In this document: positions 9,283 through 12,542 of the stretch, piece after piece
How the letters are laid out: each line of letters starts with the position of its first letter
Position numbering within the stretch: position 1 is the first letter of the stretch
Source: Deltaproteobacteria bacterium
GTDB lineage: Bacteria; JADJOY01
Direction of reading: 5' to 3'
Assembly (NCBI GenBank): GCA_016713535.1
Contig: JADJOY010000052.1
Span: 1 to 12,542 of the forward strand
Length of the DNA stretch: 12,542 bases
The notes under the pieces: generated by a model
Database searches by the model: none
The model's input: only the letters and a program-made list of their open reading frames with translations
Told to the model about the DNA's origin: nothing
Made by a program: the position numbers and the translations under genes

Positions 9283-9316
9283 GGAGGGCCCGCCCCCGGC
9301 GGTCCGGCGATACGAG
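9283..9316. repeat. Lone fragment of the 1-3 kb repeat array
   Basis: GGAGGGCCCGCCCCCGGCGG followed by TCCGGCGATACGAGATG. The first part matches the block A hairpin of the array apart from single changes, and the second matches the array segment CCCGGCGATACGACGAGG. The two pieces are adjacent here but not in this order within a unit, so this is a rearranged or decayed copy. It lies in the drmA upstream region, so repeat material flanks the DISARM core on both sides. Confidence 0.6.
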
Positions 9317-9433
9317 ATGCCGCCGCACCTGCAACTCCGCCGATCGTCATGCGGCGGAGTCCTGCTGGGATGACGGCGCCGGAGCCGCGCCCTGCGACTC
9401 ATTCCCGATCATGGGCGGGGCGTGATGCGAGGC

Positions 9434-9474
9434 CGGGCTCGGCGCCCCTCGTGAGGTGAGGACCGCCGAGCCCG
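9434..9474 (-). terminator. Terminator-like hairpin after the propeller gene
   Basis: CGGGCTCGGCG and CGCCGAGCCCG form a perfect 11-bp inverted repeat with a 19-base loop, starting 13 bases past the stop of the propeller gene. No T run follows in the minus direction, so it is a stable hairpin that may end or protect the transcript rather than a textbook intrinsic terminator. Confidence 0.5.
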
Positions 9475-9486
9475 AATTGCCCGATC

Positions 9487-10059
9487 TCAGGGCGTGACGT
9501 CGAGGTAGTACATGCCCAAGTTGTGGGCCGTGCTCGTCGCATAAAGCCGGCCGTTCATGACGGTGAGCCTGTGGACGACAAAGAGCCTGCGCCGAACTCG
9601 ACCATCGACGGTGGTGCAGACGTCGAACGGCCCCTCCGACTTCCAGCCTACGTTTCTGGTGATGTTCTTGACGCAGATCTGATTATCGAGCCCGCGGTGG
9701 ATGGCCAAGAGGTCGCCCTTGAATCCCGCCAGCCCAGGTCGATCGTCGGTCTCGCCCTCGAGCTCGTACCAGGTGGTCCAAGAGCCCGTCGTTGGGTTGT
9801 CTCGCGCCATGTACATCCGCCGATTGTTCACGCCTTTGTGAATTGACCACGGGCCGTCGGTGTGGACCCAGCCGTCCGGGGAATGGCTGGACGAGCGCCC
9901 CGTCGAGCCCCAGCCGCTGAACACGTTGTCGGAGGGACGCTCCGTGCCGACGAAAATCGACCTTGTCGAGCCCAAGGTGGGCGATGAAGCGCTTCCCCAG
10001 GCTCGGGTACCCTCTCGGATCTCGCCCACGAGGTCCTGTGACATCGCGTGCGGCGGCAT
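9487..10059 (-). CDS. Small propeller/lectin-like repeat protein
   Basis: About 190 residues. The C-terminal two thirds show the repeated blade pattern of PLL-type seven-bladed propeller lectins and sialidase-like propellers: WSIHKGVNNRRMYMA with GSWTTWYELEG, then DDRPGLAGFKGDLLAIHRGL with GWKSEGPF, then a shorter blade RRRLFVVHRLTVMNGRLYAT. With only about three blades it is too small for a complete propeller, so it is a fragment, a subunit that must oligomerise, or an N-terminally frameshifted gene. No signal peptide is visible. The same frame opens at GTG 10104, but that codon lies inside the hairpin at 10087-10123. ATG 10059 is preferred, and ATG 10044 is equally possible; neither has a clear ribosome-binding site. 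Any sugar-binding role is inference from the fold. Confidence 0.6.
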   Translation of the reverse strand: MPPHAMSQDLVGEIREGTRAWGSASSPTLGSTRSIFVGTERPSDNVFSGWGSTGRSSSHSPDGWVHTDGPWSIHKGVNNRRMYMARDNPTTGSWTTWYELEGETDDRPGLAGFKGDLLAIHRGLDNQICVKNITRNVGWKSEGPFDVCTTVDGRVRRRLFVVHRLTVMNGRLYATSTAHNLGMYYLDVTP

Positions 10060-10086
10060 GGGTCGTGAGCGCTTCTCGCCCGGCCG

Positions 10087-10123
10087 TTCGGCCCGGGCCT
10101 GCACCTAGCAGACCCGGACCGAA
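10087..10123 (-). terminator. 16-bp hairpin downstream of the PLAT gene
   Basis: On the minus strand TTCGGTCCGGGTCTGC and GCAGGCCCGGGCCGAA pair over 16 positions with a five-base loop. The only two mismatches in the DNA are G-U pairs in minus-strand RNA but A-C mismatches in plus-strand RNA, so selection on minus-strand RNA is likely. It begins about 34 bases after the PLAT gene's stop. No U run follows. It sequesters the GTG at 10104. Confidence 0.6.
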
Positions 10124-10156
10124 GGTTAGCGGTGACGGAGACAAGCCCCGTCCCGT

Positions 10157-11298
10157 CTAGTCACACTTGAGGACGCGTCGCTTAGTTTTCGTCTTGGTGT
10201 CGCCGAACCACGCTGCCGTTTCCCCGCCCCGGCCCCAAGCGCAGAGCTCGTCTCCGTTCAGCTCCACGAACACCGACTCGAGGTACCAGTCGTTGTACCC
10301 TTCGCCCTTCTTCTTTGGCTTCTGGGCAAGCTCAACCGAGCGAATCGCACCCAGATCCTTGGTCGTCGAGACGGTGAACGAATCCCACTTGTTCCGCTGG
10401 AAATCGTCGTGGTGTGCACGATCGAGCGTCTGGCTGATCGTGGCCTTTCGCCGTGGATCGTCGCCACGATCCAGTCAGTTGGTCTGCGAGTCCTCCTTGT
10501 TTCCGGTATGGACAGTGATCACGTAGTCACGGGTTGGCGGCGGCGGCGGCGGGCCCACTTTCCACTCGTCGGGATCCTTTAGTCTGGGGAGTTCGAGGTG
10601 GTCCGTACCGAGTCTCACCATGTGGTCGAAGTTCGCCGAGATCAACACCGCATCCTTCGATGCGCGCTTGCACAGGAATTCCCAGCCAGCGAGGTCGATC
10701 TTCTGGTCCACCTTGAACGCATTCGCGCCACAGTCGAGGTTCACCGGCTCGTGTTCAAAGGCTCGGACCGTCACTACCTCGCCACTGGTGTCAGGCTTGA
10801 ACACGGCCTTCACCCGAAACGCCATCGGATCTGCCGAGCTGTGGAGGATCTGAACATACAATCCCAGATCGTTCTCGAGGCACTCCTTGGCAGCCTGAAT
10901 CACCTTTTCGTTGATCGCCTTCGAGTCGAGCGAGCGTTTGCTCTTGGCGGCGATTGTCGCGACGCCACCTTGACTAAGTTCCTTCATGAACTGGCTATAG
11001 CCCGAGTCATCGGCGTTGAAGCCAAGGTCCACTAGAATTTCGCTGACGGGAATGCCGACCGAAAGTCCCGCAGAGCTTGCATGGCCAAAGCTCTCGAACT
11101 GCTTCTGATATAGCCAATTCGCGGTTCCGACGTGAACTGATCTTGTGTCGTCACACGCCGGTAGTCGTAGATTCCACCCGAGACCAGGATTTCGCAGGCG
11201 GTCTGCGCCTGCGCGACGCTGGCGACCGAGATGGCCATGAGCGGCGCCGCGAACAGCCAAGTGAGCGATCGCGAGGTCGAACGTGTGCATATTCTCAT
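10157..11298 (-). CDS. Secreted PLAT-domain protein, three apparent indels
   Basis: When the frame is restored it encodes about 380 residues: a Sec signal peptide (positive MRICTRSTSR, hydrophobic core, AQA cleavage site near 31), an unrecognised domain of about 210 residues, a PPPPPP linker and a C-terminal PLAT/LH2 beta-sandwich (DYVITVHTGN … WDSFTV … LGAI … DWYLESVFVEL), ending VLKCD. PLAT domains bind lipids or proteins. Apparent indels: one base missing near 11121-11126 (joins DQFTSE to ANWLYQKQF), one extra near 10472-10479 and one missing in AAA at 10446-10448. With the last two corrected the text reads TNDWIVATIHGEKATISQ, the expected PLAT strand. As written, a TGA at 10475-10477 ends the frame, which reopens in the same frame to TAG 10157. 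The start is ATG 11298, behind GGAGAA. G+C is visibly lower than in drm genes. Not a known DISARM component. Confidence 0.75.
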
Positions 11299-11306
11299 CG
11301 ACAAAT

Positions 11307-11312
11307 TTCTCC
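11307..11312 (-). promoter_or_regulatory. Ribosome-binding site of the PLAT gene
   Basis: GGAGAA on the minus strand, eight bases before ATG 11298. It picks the start that gives the signal peptide and argues against the longer frame that opens at 11458. Confidence 0.65.
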
Positions 11313-11926
11313 AGTTCTTGACGACAAGTCTCGCAGCCAGCGGCCCGATGCCCTGGATGCGAAGCCAGTTTGGTGAACAGTTGAGCTTCGACGCGCTGGG
11401 CGCATGCCGCTATGGAAGAGTCGTGTGCTCCATTACATCGTGGGTCAGCAAGTGTCACAATCGAACCGTTGCTTGACGTCCGTGTTTGCGGCGATGTTTA
11501 GAACGCTTGCACGGTGATCGCGATGTGGCTGAGGTACCGCTCCGAGCCAGGGTCATGCGCCGATCGGATCGCAAGATCGGCCGCAACCAGCGGAGCGGGC
11601 GGCGGCGCTGAAGCTCGGTTGCGCTTGTGCTCGTAGCAATCCCCGCGCCGGGACAGCCACAGAAATTGCTCATCTAAACCGAGGGAGTCTCCACAGAGAG
11701 GGTCCAGGGAATGAATGGATCTGCTAGATCGCAGTTCGTAAATCAGACGCTTTTCGCCGCGCGAACGCGGCGGGAGTGGACTGTAGTGGGCTGCATCGAT
11801 GGCCGCGGGGCGGAGATCCGACGCAACGATCGGTAGGCGGATGCGCCCGCTTGTGTGCGAGTCCCACAGGAGGGCGGACTGGGATGATCCGCACGCCTAA
11901 TGGCTTATCGGAACGTTGAAGAGTGA
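11313..11926. other. Intergenic region between methylase and PLAT gene
   Basis: About 610 bases with no convincing gene. Short Arg-rich open frames occur on both strands (for example minus 11455-11673) but have no ribosome-binding site and no recognisable motif. It holds the promoter candidate at 11432-11460 and a small hairpin at 11755-11772 (CGCCGCG, CGAA loop, CGCGGCG). That hairpin has a T run only on the 5' side in the plus direction, so it is not a classical terminator. G+C is lower than in the drm genes. The gap is large for a defence operon, and suggests that the downstream pair of genes has its own expression. Confidence 0.6.
11432..11460 (-). promoter_or_regulatory. Possible sigma-70 promoter of the PLAT gene
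   Basis: TTGTGA (11455-11460), 17 bases, TGTAAT (11432-11437) on the minus strand: four and five matches to the two consensus hexamers at ideal spacing, in the least GC-rich part of the window. The leader to ATG 11298 would be about 125 bases. Confidence 0.35.
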
Positions 11927-12542
11927 TTAGAAGAGCATCGGGCCGGAGTCGGGGCTTCCTTTGGGGGCCTCCCCGCTTCGGTTTCCGGTTTGGGGGCGTG
12001 CGTCGGGAGGGGGGGGGGAGGGCGGTGCGGAGCTCTTCGGCGGCGCGGGTGGCGTTGAGGGCGAGTAGGCGGGCGAGGATTTCGTCGCGGGTTTCGTCGG
12101 GCCAGCGGTAGCGCCAGGGTTTCTTCTTGGCGCGGCGGGTGGGGGTGGGGTCTTCCTCTTCTTCTTCGTAGTCGAGGAGGAACTGGCAGACGGGAACGAT
12201 GTCGGTCCAGGCGTAGGCGTCGAGGACGGCGCGATCCATCTCGTCGTGGAGGGCGCGGAGCTCGACGATCTCGGGGTCGTGCTCGTCGGGGTCGTGGAAG
12301 CGGTTGTAGGTGGCGGTGAGCCCTTGGTCGTTCTTGACCATCAGCGCGGCGCGGAACTCGTAGTAGCGCTGGCCGATCTCCTCGAGCTTCGCGTTCGTCT
12401 CCCAGTCGGGCGGGAAGGGGAAGGTTTCGGAAGCAATCGAGAGGTGTACTGCATGTCGTCTTTGAGACTGGCGTTGAAGAATCGACCCCAAGTCTCGTGA
12501 ACTCGAGCTTGGAGCGTGCAGAACGCTGCGAATGTTCGCGTT
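11927..12542 (-). CDS. DrmMI/Eco57I-type adenine DNA methyltransferase, C-terminal part
   Basis: The C-terminal ~205 residues of a large Eco57I-class N6-adenine methyltransferase; catalytic motifs are off the right edge. Seen: LQARVHETWGRFFNASLKDD and MQYT in one frame, then ETFPFPPDWE, GLTATYNRFHDPDE, LRALHDEMDRAVLDAYAWTD, WRYRWPDETRDEILARL and LALNATRAAEEL in another. This tail is typical of the methylases beside DISARM (DrmMI) and of related type IIG enzymes; context favours drmMI. Apparent indels: two near 12428-12446, where the family expects YTPxDCFETFPF, and one in the G10 tract at 12009-12018. With nine G the protein ends GSPDSGPMLF at TAA 11927, a natural-looking end. As written it reads on to 11724 through unlikely sequence. 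It is the upstream neighbour of the PLAT gene and on the same strand as drmABC. Confidence 0.75.
12009..12018. repeat. G10 homopolymer tract in the methylase gene
   Basis: Ten consecutive G (C10 on the coding strand), the longest homopolymer in the window, about 30 codons before the proposed methylase stop. With C9 the tail ends at 11927; with C10 it runs on to 11724. Tracts this long slip readily in replication and in sequencing. Confidence 0.85.

Noticed and set aside
10475-10477. Selenocysteine or programmed readthrough at TGA
   Set aside because: The PLAT consensus strand lies in a different frame on both sides of the TGA, so two indels explain the break better. A Sec residue is not expected in a PLAT domain.
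11455-11673. A 72-residue minus-strand gene
   Set aside because: It is Arg/Ser-rich with no motif or ribosome-binding site, and its composition is that of a shadow frame.
11755-11772. Intrinsic terminator
   Set aside because: The 7-bp hairpin has its T run on the wrong side for plus-strand transcription and an A run after it on the minus strand.

Overview
High-GC bacterial DNA (about 70% G+C in the drm genes, by eye), with Arg/Ala-rich shadow frames and little non-coding space. The style suits a large-genome Myxococcota/Deltaproteobacteria-type bacterium, but nothing here fixes the taxon.

Left (1-1018): a short-chain dehydrogenase that runs off the left edge (minus) is divergent from a complete 130-residue VOC/glyoxalase-fold protein (plus). 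A near-perfect long inverted repeat sits between them. Next, 1032-3016 is a non-coding array of 11 units of about 160-207 bp, built from nested hairpins. It consists of six 'A' units followed by five 'B' units and fills the gap between two convergent genes.

Centre (3029-9188, minus strand): an operon encoding the three core proteins of the anti-phage defence system DISARM, in the order drmA (DISARM helicase), drmB (DUF1998 protein) and drmC (phospholipase-D-like). The genes are joined by GTGA stop/start overlaps. drmA and drmB each carry one apparent frameshift in a G run, while drmC is intact.

Right (9189-12542, minus strand): a small propeller/lectin-like gene, then a secreted protein with a signal peptide and a C-terminal PLAT domain (three apparent indels), then the 3' end of an Eco57I/DrmMI-type DNA adenine methyltransferase (three apparent indels) that runs off the right edge. 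Read along the minus strand, the order methylase - (two extra genes) - drmA - drmB - drmC is that of class 1 DISARM (drmD, drmMI, drmA, drmB, drmC), interrupted by a lower-GC pair of genes not known to belong to DISARM.

How it would work: in DISARM the methylase marks host DNA, and the DrmA helicase with DrmB, helped by DrmC, acts against incoming unmethylated phage DNA. The density of single-base indels in homopolymers (one each in drmA and drmB, three each in the PLAT gene and the methylase) means either that the sequence has uncorrected indel errors or that the locus is decaying or phase-switching. This cannot be decided from one sequence.
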